A DNA stretch of 64,000 nucleotides from Crocinitomix sp. (GTDB taxonomy: Bacteria > Bacteroidota > Bacteroidia > Flavobacteriales_D > Crocinitomicaceae): contig WTCE01000033.1 of NCBI GenBank assembly GCA_013138735.1, positions 21,754 through 85,753 on the forward strand, read 5' to 3'. Of this stretch, positions 45,554-53,902 are shown piece after piece. The first letter of the stretch is position 1. Each line of letters begins with the position of its first letter. The notes beneath the pieces were generated by a model. It ran no database searches, was not told where the DNA came from, and saw nothing but the letters and a program-made list of their open reading frames with translations. A program made the position numbers and the translations under genes.

Positions 45554-46194
45554 AACTTTTGTTTTCTATCATATTTAAAGTACATAATGGTGCCATACAA
45601 AATATGCAATACACCAAATCCAATAACCCATGCCAGGAATGCGTGATCTAAAAAGAAAACCGAAGCAACGCCCAGTGCCATTTGGCACAAAGCTAAATAT
45701 TTAATATCGACATGCACATATTTTGAGCCGTTCAATAAGGCTAGGCCGTAAATTATTAGGGTAGTTGGAGCTATGAGTATATAGAAGCCGTTATAAAAGA
45801 GTCCAGCAATAAATAATCCTCCAAACCCAAGTGGAACCATTAAACTAATGATAAGTCTTAAAGACAGAGGAGTCCATAGCTTTTTATTTTGCCGTTTGGC
45901 TTTTAACCAAGTGAATAGAATTCCAAACGAAATTGCCGTAACCAAAATAAGTATCGCTAGCAGCAATAATTGAAAATAGAATTCATTAACTCCTTCTTCA
46001 AATCGACCTTGGGCAATATAGAATGGAATTTTCTTTTCGAAAGTCATGATTTGCTGATAAGCAAAATAGGCTCCCACTAAAGCTGTGAGGCCTGCAAAGA
46101 TTCCTGAAAGTCCACTTAAAGAAAGAAACTTAGAGGAGCTCTCCATCATTTTACGAATCTCTCGAAGGTCTTCTATCGGATTTTTATCAGTCAT
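45532..46194 (-). CDS. Membrane protein co-transcribed with HTH_34 regulator
   Basis: A 220-residue protein with six hydrophobic segments, starting after a short amphipathic N terminus (DLREIRKMMESSSKFLSLSG). The motif SGLSGIFAGLTALVGAY and the later WVIGFGVLHILYG are typical of the membrane partners seen with HTH_34 regulators in Bacteroidota. Function unknown; these pairs are thought to be envelope- or stress-linked, which I treat only as possibility. Its 3' end overlaps the regulator by 22 bases. Confidence 0.8.
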   Translation of the reverse strand: MTDKNPIEDLREIRKMMESSSKFLSLSGLSGIFAGLTALVGAYFAYQQIMTFEKKIPFYIAQGRFEEGVNEFYFQLLLLAILILVTAISFGILFTWLKAKRQNKKLWTPLSLRLIISLMVPLGFGGLFIAGLFYNGFYILIAPTTLIIYGLALLNGSKYVHVDIKYLALCQMALGVASVFFLDHAFLAWVIGFGVLHILYGTIMYFKYDRKQKFWVESTN

Positions 46195-46204
46195 ATTAAA
46201 AGTG

Positions 46205-46219
46205 CTTTGAAAAACAAAG
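46205..46219. promoter_or_regulatory. Inverted repeat CTTTG-A5-CAAAG, candidate operator
   Basis: Perfect 5-bp arms with the same 5-base centre as the repeat at 45138-45156, and a shared flank (AAAGTGC versus AAAAGCAC on the other side). It lies 10 bases before the start of the membrane-protein/HTH_34 operon. Confidence 0.55.
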
Positions 46220-46342
46220 TTAATTTAATTCTTTTATTACACAAGAAAAAAATAACATTTTAACTTTTGTTAACGGGTTGAGGATTTAACATGGATTGAT
46301 TTAAGTAATTCCAATTCACCGGAGTTCTTATCGGGAAAGACT

Positions 46343-46367
46343 TGTGCAGGATTACAAATCCAGCACA
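46343..46367. repeat. Imperfect palindrome with 11-bp arms (REP-like)
   Basis: Arms 46343-46353 and 46357-46367 pair at 10 of 11 positions around ACA; the core is GGATTACAAATCC. It is strongly hairpin-forming and lies about 35 bases past the stop of the secreted protein gene at 46402 (minus strand), so it may be a dispersed palindromic element or act as its terminator. No transposase is nearby. Confidence 0.5.
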
Positions 46368-46401
46368 GCGTCAGCATTTAAAATATTAATTTGGAAAGAG
46401 C

Positions 46402-47073
46402 TTAATCAAGCACTTCAGAAACTGTGGCTCGCCAATTGAGGTAGAATTTTTTAAAAGCCCTCCAGCTTTTTTTGCTATCACCTTTTTGAGCCGTAAAAGC
46501 TGCTCTTTGATATTCAATGGCCTGTTCTGGCGTAATGGTAAAAACACGTTTAGCATCACCTTGAATGCCATCAACTACCATCCATTTTTTATTCATGAAC
46601 AAAAGCGTATGCGCTACATACTCGTCGTTAGTTGGGCTATTTAAATAAACATGTACGTGATTTTCAATTTTGGCCAATTTCATTTGAAATGATTTGTTCA
46701 TCATTGGGTGGGTCAGCGAAGAACGTGTAAATGGAGTGAATAATGCGCCCATTATTTTAAATGATTCATAAGCGTCAATTTCACCATCTTTTCCGTGGTT
46801 CAACATCCGTCCAATATGCGCTTCCGTCAAGAAAACATTATAATCCACAGCCAAGGGGTCAACGCCATCTTTCAGTTCAAAATGGTCGCCTTTATGTATT
46901 ACTGTAATGGCTTCTTTTGTCTCCTCGATATTTATCCCCAGTGATTCCCACATACCTGTGAAGTAGACTGCGATTTGTTCCTGATCTAATAAGGGTTGCC
47001 ACGCTTCTTTAATGGACTGTGATTGAGCGAATGTGCTCAATGAAATGATTAAAAGGGTTAAGAACGTTTTCAT
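46402..47073 (-). CDS. Secreted protein of unknown function (NTF2/SnoaL-like by general look)
   Basis: A signal peptide (MKTFLTLLIISLSTFAQSQS) sets the ATG at 47073. The mature ~200 residues alternate helices and strands, with the segment DEYVAHTLLFMNKKWMVVDG resembling the last strands of NTF2-like folds; I would not assign more. There is no T9SS tail or lipobox. An imperfect palindrome follows the stop. It is separated from the lipoprotein gene upstream by about 110 bases. Confidence 0.6.
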   Translation of the reverse strand: MKTFLTLLIISLSTFAQSQSIKEAWQPLLDQEQIAVYFTGMWESLGINIEETKEAITVIHKGDHFELKDGVDPLAVDYNVFLTEAHIGRMLNHGKDGEIDAYESFKIMGALFTPFTRSSLTHPMMNKSFQMKLAKIENHVHVYLNSPTNDEYVAHTLLFMNKKWMVVDGIQGDAKRVFTITPEQAIEYQRAAFTAQKGDSKKSWRAFKKFYLNWRATVSEVLD

Positions 47074-47182
47074 AGTATAGTTTTTACAAATGTATAGTAT
47101 ATCTGTATAATTGCAAATGACGTAAGTCAATGTTGACGCAGAAAACTATCAGTATAGCTAATTCGAAATTGAGTGATAGCGT

Positions 47183-47539
47183 TTATCGCATCAGCGTAAC
47201 GTCACTCATTGCAACAACCATGTCTATATCACAATTCTCTGGTTGTGCACCTCTGCTCAAGGTATAGGCAAATTTTAATTTCATACCGTCACGCATATAT
47301 TTTTCGTCCAAGTTCATTGGATACATATTTACCGTACTATCCTTGAGCTTTGTTTCAATATAAAGGAGGCAATCTGTTTCTGAAACATGCACAATACCCA
47401 CAACTCTATAATTTTCAGTCGTCTCTTCAGTCACCGTTTCAATTTCTTGTTCCGTGGCCTCTTTTTCTTGCATAGTTTCTTTTTGATTTCCACATGCTGC
47501 AGCTAAAAATAACACACTCAATACGATTATATTTTTCAT
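47183..47539 (-). CDS. Small lipoprotein of unknown function
   Basis: A lipobox (LAAAC, residues ~12-16) follows a hydrophobic signal, so the mature protein begins with a lipidated Cys followed by GNQKE. An acidic Glu/Thr-rich spacer (about 20-45) then leads to a small beta domain (YRVVGIVHVSETDCLLYIE, then MDLDEKYMRDG-like segment). No family recognised. It is located in the envelope, probably facing the periplasm. A terminator for the protease gene lies just downstream of the next gene's end, between the two. Confidence 0.7.
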   Translation of the reverse strand: MKNIIVLSVLFLAAACGNQKETMQEKEATEQEIETVTEETTENYRVVGIVHVSETDCLLYIETKLKDSTVNMYPMNLDEKYMRDGMKLKFAYTLSRGAQPENCDIDMVVAMSDVTLMR

Positions 47540-47560
47540 TTCTAAACGATTTAAAACAAA

Positions 47561-47593
47561 GAAAAGCCCGGACGATAAATGTCAGGACTTTTC
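47561..47593 (-). terminator. Rho-independent terminator of the C25 protease gene
   Basis: Arms 47561-47573 and 47581-47593 form a 13-bp stem with two G-U pairs when transcribed from the minus strand, with a 7-base loop and a T-rich stretch after it. It lies 17 bases past the protease stop. Confidence 0.7.
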
Positions 47594-47609
47594 TTCTTAA
47601 TTTTTTTGA

Positions 47610-49865
47610 CTATTGAACGACTAATTTTGTAATGTTATTTGCCCCGTCTATTGTTACATTTAATAAATAAACGCCTGGTGCTAAATCACCTGTCAAAATA
47701 GTTTCACTTGTTCCGTTTGGTTGGTTCGAAGCATAAACTAATTGACCGGATAAATCTCTTAATTCGATTGCCGTTGGAGTTGTAATTCCTTCCCAATTAA
47801 CAGTAAAGTTTTCATTAGCTGGGTTTGGATAAACACTAATAAATGCAGCTGCATCATTATTGATTCCTGCCGGGCCATCCGCAACTGTTATTACCCCTTG
47901 ATAAGGTTTATAGTTTTGCTTGGTTGCAGTTACAAGTAAAGGTTGATCGCTTGTTAAAGCTGGAAAAGAAACAGTAGCAACACCACCCATTGCTTTGGCG
48001 GTTCCTATTAAAACGCCATCTTGAACAATTGCGACGGTTGCATCCTCAACATCACAGTTAACATTAACTGAAGCTGTTCCCAATGGCACATTATAAAAAT
48101 GGCTCACTGTCATATTCATTGTTTCTTGATTTCTAAATAGGGTAGAAGGGTCACCAAACATCACCCACGTTTGCATTACCTCACGTGCTGTGCTTGATCC
48201 ACCATAATCCTCTAACATACTCATTTGTCCATTGTAAAAGATGCCACCTAAGGTTGCTTTTCTGTTACTTACATAAGATTCTGCAATGATGTCAGACATT
48301 TCATCCTGAGTTTGCATTGGTGCAGCCCAAGCCATCAAAATAGTTGACCCACAAGCTGCAATTGCACCTGTAGGCGTTCCGCCATCTTTTGCACGAAGCC
48401 ATACTTCAGAAATACATGTTCCTGATGTAAAAGTTCCGTTATTACATGCTACTGAAATTACAAAGGGATATTTCCCGTTGTTTTTAGCATTGTTAATTTC
48501 AGTTGAAGAGTAATTTCCTGTGATACAAATATCTTCAGCACCATGACCAGTATAATTGAAAAGTCCAATACCTTCATCAACTACTGGATTAATAATTGCT
48601 GGAGAAGGGTTTCCAGCAGCATCTTCACCACCGTGACTTCCGTCATAGAATTCATGCACTACGGTATAGCCATAATCCATTAATTTTTCACGATTATTTC
48701 GAGCATGTTCCCAATCCGGTTCTCCATCATCACCATATCCATCTCCTTCGTCAGATGCCAATCCAATAGCGCGTGTCATCCAATCACCATCCGCTGGCGT
48801 TTTTTCATATTCGAGCGTTCTTTCAACCATAGTTTCAATTTCAGAACTGTTGCCTGAAAATCTACCTACAAAAAGCTCGGGATAATAATCACCAGTCATT
48901 TGTCCATAATACGAATCGCTCCACAGTTCTTCCCAGCCACTTTCTCCATAAGTATGACATGGCATTTGACCATGGTCGCCAACTAGTATCACAAATACTA
49001 AGTCTGGATTGTCATCATAAAAATCTGAAATATATTCCTTAATATCAGTATCACTTGTCCCAACATCTGCTTTAGAAACTAAGGTTGTTTTAATGCCTTT
49101 TTGCGTTTTCCAAACTGCGAATGGCTCCATTTCATCCATATAAGAATTGGCAGAAATAATTAACATTTCTCCTTCTTCGTCTCTCGGTGTATATCTACCT
49201 AAAGCACTATTTGTATTTAAGTACATGTTTTCATATACTTGCGCAAAGGTTGAAGAATTCTCGGCTCTTAATTCAATTTCATTTATTCCCGTTTCAGATA
49301 AATCTGTTTCCAATTTTGCCTGAATATTTTTATAAATCCGTAATGTTTTTGTGACAGGATTATATTGATAAGGATTAACAATAATCGTTACTCCTCTTGT
49401 ATTTCTTAATACAAATGGTTCTGTAATTGTTGCTAATTCTCCAGGGAAAAAAGCATCCGTACTATAGACGGTTCCAAATGTATAGGCAATGTCAGAAGGG
49501 TTGACGTTTCGTTTTAGATTTCCTTTAGAAGGAGCAACTAATACATCTGTATATTCCGTATATCCTTCATGGGAAACAAGCAAATTAACTTGACCATAAT
49601 GCGAAACAATTACAGATTCGGTAAAGAACGGTATAGCAGGTTCGCCTGCAGTTAAAGTCACAATTTCATGTGATTTGCTAAAGTCGCGATAATTTTCAGA
49701 TTCAATGGCTGTATAAACGCTGGGTGATACATCTAAAGTTGATTCGGTCAATTCATGGTTGACGGTGATTAATTCTTCAGATGATGAGACCAGTGAAAAT
49801 TCTTGAGCAAAGCTAAACGAGGTGCCTAACATTGCTGCCAATAAGGCAATATTGGATAATTTCAT
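47610..49865 (-). CDS. C25 (gingipain-type) cysteine peptidase with T9SS tail
   Basis: A signal peptide (to residue ~20, SFAQ) and a propeptide-like region (~25-215) precede the caspase-like C25 catalytic domain (about 230-590). The catalytic pair is visible: His441 in FNYTGHGAED and Cys474 in ISVACNNGTF. The upstream VGDHGQMP segment and DYYPELFVGRFSG also match the family. A beta-sandwich Ig-like domain (about 595-665) and a Por_Secre_tail (about 675-751; SVYPNPANE, APGVYLLNV) follow. It should be an exported, surface-attached or released protease; the cleavage preference is unknown. The same catalytic fold includes PorU, but PorU lacks a sorting tail. Confidence 0.93.
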   Translation of the reverse strand: MKLSNIALLAAMLGTSFSFAQEFSLVSSSEELITVNHELTESTLDVSPSVYTAIESENYRDFSKSHEIVTLTAGEPAIPFFTESVIVSHYGQVNLLVSHEGYTEYTDVLVAPSKGNLKRNVNPSDIAYTFGTVYSTDAFFPGELATITEPFVLRNTRGVTIIVNPYQYNPVTKTLRIYKNIQAKLETDLSETGINEIELRAENSSTFAQVYENMYLNTNSALGRYTPRDEEGEMLIISANSYMDEMEPFAVWKTQKGIKTTLVSKADVGTSDTDIKEYISDFYDDNPDLVFVILVGDHGQMPCHTYGESGWEELWSDSYYGQMTGDYYPELFVGRFSGNSSEIETMVERTLEYEKTPADGDWMTRAIGLASDEGDGYGDDGEPDWEHARNNREKLMDYGYTVVHEFYDGSHGGEDAAGNPSPAIINPVVDEGIGLFNYTGHGAEDICITGNYSSTEINNAKNNGKYPFVISVACNNGTFTSGTCISEVWLRAKDGGTPTGAIAACGSTILMAWAAPMQTQDEMSDIIAESYVSNRKATLGGIFYNGQMSMLEDYGGSSTAREVMQTWVMFGDPSTLFRNQETMNMTVSHFYNVPLGTASVNVNCDVEDATVAIVQDGVLIGTAKAMGGVATVSFPALTSDQPLLVTATKQNYKPYQGVITVADGPAGINNDAAAFISVYPNPANENFTVNWEGITTPTAIELRDLSGQLVYASNQPNGTSETILTGDLAPGVYLLNVTIDGANNITKLVVQ

Positions 49866-49973
49866 GTTTTTTGAGATTTACTTGTTGTTTAAATTTACAA
49901 TAAACAAGGTGATTTCCCCCAAATAAATCGATAAAAAAAAGCATGATTAGAGTAAAGCTAAGTTTACAAGAAA

Positions 49974-50708
49974 TTAATTACGCTGCTCACTACGTGGCTT
50001 TTCGTGGAAATAATAGCGGAAGTCTATTGTTAGATAACTACCTCTAATATTCTCAATAGCAACTTGATCTCCTCCTTGGTATTCGTATGCCATGGCAAAT
50101 GTAACGATCGGTGTAAAAGGTAAGTTATAAGAACTTCCCAGGTAAAAATAACCAGATTTACGAGTTCGAAATTCAAAGCCAATATCTGCTAATAATGCTC
50201 CTTGAATTTTTTGCCGATAAGCTCCTTCTTGCGAAAAGTATTCGCCAACGGTAATTGGAATATCAACTTTTACATCCGAAGGGAAATAATTAAAACTTGC
50301 GCCCAATGCCGTATTCATAAATAAAGATTCGCCTAAACGAATAAATACAAGCGCCTTAACTGGTATTTCGTAACCAATGAATCCTACTTCACCTTGTTTA
50401 AAATAATTAGAATCTTCAACAGCAAAATCAAGATTAAAATTGCGCTGTGTAAAACCTAAGCCCGTTTCAAATGAGATGTTTTTCGTTAAACCTTGGCGTA
50501 CAACAAAACTAAAGGCATGACCTACTTTTTGTTTAACTGTTGAAGTGAGTTGATTTTGATTAAAATCTTGCTCAAATGAACCAATAAACGTGTTAGGAAT
50601 AATAGGTTTGTATTGAATACCAAACGTAGTAACACCTTTTTGACCAAATGCAGAACTGGTTAAACACAGGATTAGAATGAGTTGTAAGATATTTTTTACT
50701 TTGATCAT
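49974..50708 (-). CDS. Outer-membrane beta-barrel protein
   Basis: A signal peptide (to about residue 22, AFGQ) is followed by about 220 residues of alternating strands, ending YLTIDFRYYFHEKP, an aromatic-rich last strand. It resembles the OMP_b-brl family of 8-10-strand barrels common in Bacteroidota. No specific function. A -7-like element (TATATTTG) lies 17 bases before its start. The C-terminal tail after the last strand is short and charged (RSEQRN). Confidence 0.7.
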   Translation of the reverse strand: MIKVKNILQLILILCLTSSAFGQKGVTTFGIQYKPIIPNTFIGSFEQDFNQNQLTSTVKQKVGHAFSFVVRQGLTKNISFETGLGFTQRNFNLDFAVEDSNYFKQGEVGFIGYEIPVKALVFIRLGESLFMNTALGASFNYFPSDVKVDIPITVGEYFSQEGAYRQKIQGALLADIGFEFRTRKSGYFYLGSSYNLPFTPIVTFAMAYEYQGGDQVAIENIRGSYLTIDFRYYFHEKPRSEQRN

Positions 50709-50724
50709 AACGAATTGTTTTACT

Positions 50725-50732
50725 CAAATATA
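50725..50732 (-). promoter_or_regulatory. Putative -7 element for the barrel gene (TATATTTG on the minus strand)
   Basis: Full match to TAnnTTTG on the minus strand, ending 16 bases before the ATG at 50708. The -33 position has GTT rather than TTG at the standard spacing. Confidence 0.45.
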
Positions 50733-50810
50733 ATCTAATTGTTTCCCTTCGAACAGAGAAGAAATGACTTAAATCTTAATTATTTTACATCTCTACGGGT
50801 GCTGCAAATC

Positions 50811-51164
50811 TTAACCCTGACTTTTAATATAACCAACAATGGCGAATGCTATAATAGCAAAAACAATAAAGAGAAACAAGTAACGTATAATCCCATTAGG
50901 AATTATGTTTTTACGGGTTTCAGCAGAAACCATAAAGTTAGCGTCCTGTGCTTTTCCGAATTCACGTTCCCGAACTGCAAATAAATAGAGGATTGCGTCT
51001 TCATGATCTTCTTCGTTCCGCTCAAACCAAATGCTTTTTTCGCTTAGTTTTTTTTCAAATAAATCGGCCTCATGTTTTGTGTTAAAATTAAAAAGGCGAT
51101 AATCCTTATTGGTAGGATGGTCGATATAATTTACCAAATTTAGTTTCCCTATTCGCTTACCCAT
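50811..51164 (-). CDS. Small membrane-anchored protein of unknown function
   Basis: The 117 residues start with a soluble domain (YRLFNFNTKHEADLFEKKL, then WFERNEEDHEDAILYLF, which looks like a ferredoxin-like fold that packs signals of a DUF2007-type protein) and end in one membrane span (YLFLFIVFAIIAFAIVGYI, about 93-112). The family is not certain. Its start overlaps the nitroreductase gene's end by 16 bases, so it is translationally coupled to it. Confidence 0.6.
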   Translation of the reverse strand: MGKRIGKLNLVNYIDHPTNKDYRLFNFNTKHEADLFEKKLSEKSIWFERNEEDHEDAILYLFAVREREFGKAQDANFMVSAETRKNIIPNGIIRYLFLFIVFAIIAFAIVGYIKSQG

Positions 51165-51742
51165 TCTGTAAAATATTCTATTGGTTTACGGTGTCCTTTT
51201 GGCCATTCAAAATCTACTTTTGGATAACCAACATAAAACAAAGCTAAGCATTTATCCGCTTCATTCAATCCTAAAAAGGTGTTCATGGCTGGTTTGTAAA
51301 TCACTTTTGGTGTTGACCAAAAAGCGCCTAAGCCCCAAGCTGTACAGGTTAAAGACATGTTTTGAATGGCACAAGCCACTGCTTCAACCTCTTCTAATTC
51401 CATAATTCGGCTTTCAGGATCACGTTTAAGTGAAACTGCGATTATAGCACCCGCCATCAATGGGCGGTTTTTCATTTTATTAAACTTTAATTCCTTGAAT
51501 TCGTCTGTTGGCGTATTCTCCGTATAGTAATTGGAAAGAAATTCAGAAAGGCGATTGCGTCCTTCATCAATAAACACTTTAAAAGTCCACGGTTGGGTTA
51601 ATCCATGATTCGGTGCCCAAATGGCATTGTTTAATAAAACTTCAACTTGTTCTCTGTGGATTTTTCGGTCTGAAAACTGCTCAGGATAAATCGTACGCCT
51701 GTCCTTGATTAAATCACTTATTTCGCTTAAGTTATATTTCAT
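51149..51742 (-). CDS. Nitroreductase family protein
   Basis: FMN-dependent oxidoreductase of about 197 residues. RRTIYPEQFSDRKI near the start, NNAIWAPNHGLTQPWTFKVF (the FMN-binding N-terminal motif) and the C-terminal ALFYVGYPK region are classic for nitroreductase proteins. The physiological substrate is unknown (quinone or flavin reduction in general). It lies 16 bases overlapping with the small membrane gene downstream. Confidence 0.92.
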   Translation of the reverse strand: MKYNLSEISDLIKDRRTIYPEQFSDRKIHREQVEVLLNNAIWAPNHGLTQPWTFKVFIDEGRNRLSEFLSNYYTENTPTDEFKELKFNKMKNRPLMAGAIIAVSLKRDPESRIMELEEVEAVACAIQNMSLTCTAWGLGAFWSTPKVIYKPAMNTFLGLNEADKCLALFYVGYPKVDFEWPKGHRKPIEYFTEWVSE

Positions 51743-51824
51743 ATCTACGCCTATTAATGATGCAAAATTAGGAGTTATTTCGGATAGTTAGATCGAAACG
51801 ATTACAATAATATTCGCGATTGAT

Positions 51825-53261
51825 TTAATTTTTAATAAACTTTCTTGTTGTAATGGCATTATTAGTTGTTAGTTGAATGATATAAAGTCCGTTTTGAAAA
51901 GGTGTTGTATCAATTGTTAATTCTCCTTGCACATTATCGCCTGTTAAAATCATTTTACCTTCTATGTTATAAATAGCATAAGTGAAAAATTCATAGCTTT
52001 GAATATGAAGGTTGTCAGAGGTCGGATTTGGATAAATGAGAAATTCGACTGGCTCAATTACCGATTCGATATTTAAAAACGCAGAATTTCCACAAATGAC
52101 ACCATTGTGCATAAGCGTATTGCGAAACCTACTACTGTCGTAATTAGCTATGCCTAGGTCTTCGATATATGAATAGTAGTTTTCATCCAAACTATAACTT
52201 AGGTTCGTCCATGTCTTTTTAGGCAATTCAAAATAACCTAAAACTTCTTCATCCTCAATTAATGGACTTGTCCCTCTCGTGTCGCGAAACTCTTTATATC
52301 CGCAACTTTCATTATAGGTTAAGGTGAATATCATATCAGTTTCTCCGCCACCATAGTCTTTTTCTGGAATAAGAAGTGGTAGAATAAAATTATCAGATAC
52401 GGAGTAAGTCTTAGACGATATCGTATCTAGACTATAGGTTGTATAACCAGGATCTTCTTCTGATGTTCCTGAATAATTATGTTTCAAATATACCTCAAGT
52501 GAGTATTTAACTGAATCTGGTTCAAAATATGCTTTAGCAAGGATTGTATTACGGCGTGTATTTGTAAACCCGTATCCATTGAAAAACCTTCTAGATATAT
52601 GATTCACCACATCACCAATTTCGATATCGTTTACATCAGCGTGTGTTGGTTTGGTAATTCCTAACCTGGGATAAAGTTGTCCAACCAAATGGTATTCTTC
52701 AGCCTCAAAAGGGCCGTATCCGTATGGAAAAGAATAGAACGGATAGAGCTCAATTAATCCTGAAGCCTTGCCCAGCTTAAACTCTTGCATATTAAAAATA
52801 AAACCAGGTTCATCACTATTAATTTCATAGGTTTTAACACTGTCTAAACTGCCCAATATGGTTTCTTCTGTAAGTGAGATTACCGTGGCTTCAACCGTGT
52901 TTCCACTTTCAAATATATAGAATGTGAAGGAGTCACCCAAATCTGCTCTTGTGTCAATGGTTATAGTGTCCAAGGCTGAATTAAAGAATAGGTTTATCCC
53001 GTCTTCTTGCATAATGATTTTTTCTCCCATCCAACTTGGGTAATTGCGAATATATCCGAAATCAGATGTTCTAGTCGAGCGAAATGGATACATAATTGTG
53101 TCTCCATCAATCACCTCAAAGGAAACAATTTGGGAGGCGAGCATATAACCGATAGAGTTCTCTCGAAAGTAATGTACGTCGTCTGATCGGAATGTTTGAT
53201 AGTCTTGAGCAGAAGTAAAAAATGCCAATAGACAGAGTGACGTGAAAAATAAATAGCGCAT
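51825..53261 (-). CDS. Secreted protein with T9SS sorting tail
   Basis: The signal peptide (to about residue 18, TSAQ) is followed by a 370-residue, beta-rich region with no recognised domain; several segments (YTTYSLDTISSKTYSVSDNF and others) suggest Ig-like sheets. A Por_Secre_tail (about 400-478) shows LIYPNPTSD, IYNIEGKMILTG and FQNGLYIIQL. It should be exported and displayed at the surface. No catalytic residues are apparent. It is a single-gene unit upstream of the nitroreductase gene with about 80 bases between. Confidence 0.8.
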   Translation of the reverse strand: MRYLFFTSLCLLAFFTSAQDYQTFRSDDVHYFRENSIGYMLASQIVSFEVIDGDTIMYPFRSTRTSDFGYIRNYPSWMGEKIIMQEDGINLFFNSALDTITIDTRADLGDSFTFYIFESGNTVEATVISLTEETILGSLDSVKTYEINSDEPGFIFNMQEFKLGKASGLIELYPFYSFPYGYGPFEAEEYHLVGQLYPRLGITKPTHADVNDIEIGDVVNHISRRFFNGYGFTNTRRNTILAKAYFEPDSVKYSLEVYLKHNYSGTSEEDPGYTTYSLDTISSKTYSVSDNFILPLLIPEKDYGGGETDMIFTLTYNESCGYKEFRDTRGTSPLIEDEEVLGYFELPKKTWTNLSYSLDENYYSYIEDLGIANYDSSRFRNTLMHNGVICGNSAFLNIESVIEPVEFLIYPNPTSDNLHIQSYEFFTYAIYNIEGKMILTGDNVQGELTIDTTPFQNGLYIIQLTTNNAITTRKFIKN

Positions 53262-53323
53262 ACGTTTTGGATTAAGGAATACAAATTATGAACGAAAATG
53301 ACGCTGAATTATTTTACGGATTT

Positions 53324-53902
53324 CTAATATTCCTTTAACGCCGCGTAAACTTTATGCACCGGCAAACCCATTACGTTATAATAAGATCCAGCTAAATGCT
53401 TAATTCCAACATACCCAATCCATTCTTGAACACCGTAAGAACCAGCTTTGTCAAACGGTTGATAGCGGTGCACATAATATTGAATTTCATCTGCTGACAG
53501 CTCTTCAAATTGAACTTCAGTAACGTCGCTAAAAAGCATTTTCTTTTTTCTAGATTGAATGCAAACGCCAGTAACAACGGTGTGCGTATTACCCGACAGT
53601 TTTGAAATCATGCTTTTGGCATCATTCACAGATAATGGTTTTTCAAGGATTTCTCCGTTTTGAATTACAATTGTATCTGCCGTAATTATAATGGTCTCTT
53701 TGTCCAGCAAGTCATGAAAAGCATCCGCTTTTTTCTCTGCCAAATAGGTAGGGACATCCTCAGCTTTTAAGTCTTGCGGATAGGTTTCATCCACGTCTTT
53801 GGTTCTAACTTCAAACTCAACGTTTAAGCCTGAAAGCAATTCATGTCTTCTCGGTGATTGAGAAGCAAGAATGATTCGGTATTTGTCTAAATTATTGAGC
53901 AT
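53324..53902 (-). CDS. maf: Maf family nucleotide pyrophosphatase
   Basis: The Maf fold begins YRIILASQSPRRHELLSGL, and the catalytic Asp lies in IITADTIVIQNGEILEKP, followed by the family's SGNTHTVVTGVCI segment and a C-terminal GIKHLAGSYYNVMGLPV. Maf proteins hydrolyse non-canonical NTPs and are linked to septum regulation. I set the start at 53902 so that the motif sits at the usual distance; a longer frame to 53926 reads further into the UbiA gene. The start still overlaps the UbiA 3' end by 11 bases, so the pair is coupled. Confidence 0.92.
   Translation of the reverse strand: MLNNLDKYRIILASQSPRRHELLSGLNVEFEVRTKDVDETYPQDLKAEDVPTYLAEKKADAFHDLLDKETIIITADTIVIQNGEILEKPLSVNDAKSMISKLSGNTHTVVTGVCIQSRKKKMLFSDVTEVQFEELSADEIQYYVHRYQPFDKAGSYGVQEWIGYVGIKHLAGSYYNVMGLPVHKVYAALKEY

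Noticed and set aside
45260..46194. HTH plus membrane protein as a two-gene toxin-antitoxin system
   Set aside because: The regulator is a typical HTH_34 and the partner has six spans; this is a known regulator/membrane-protein arrangement, not a toxin pair.
46343..46367. Attachment site or transposon end
   Set aside because: No recombinase, transposase or matching second copy in the window.
47610..49865. PorU (T9SS sortase) assignment for the C25 peptidase
   Set aside because: It carries its own T9SS sorting tail and a gingipain-like order; PorU lacks such a tail.
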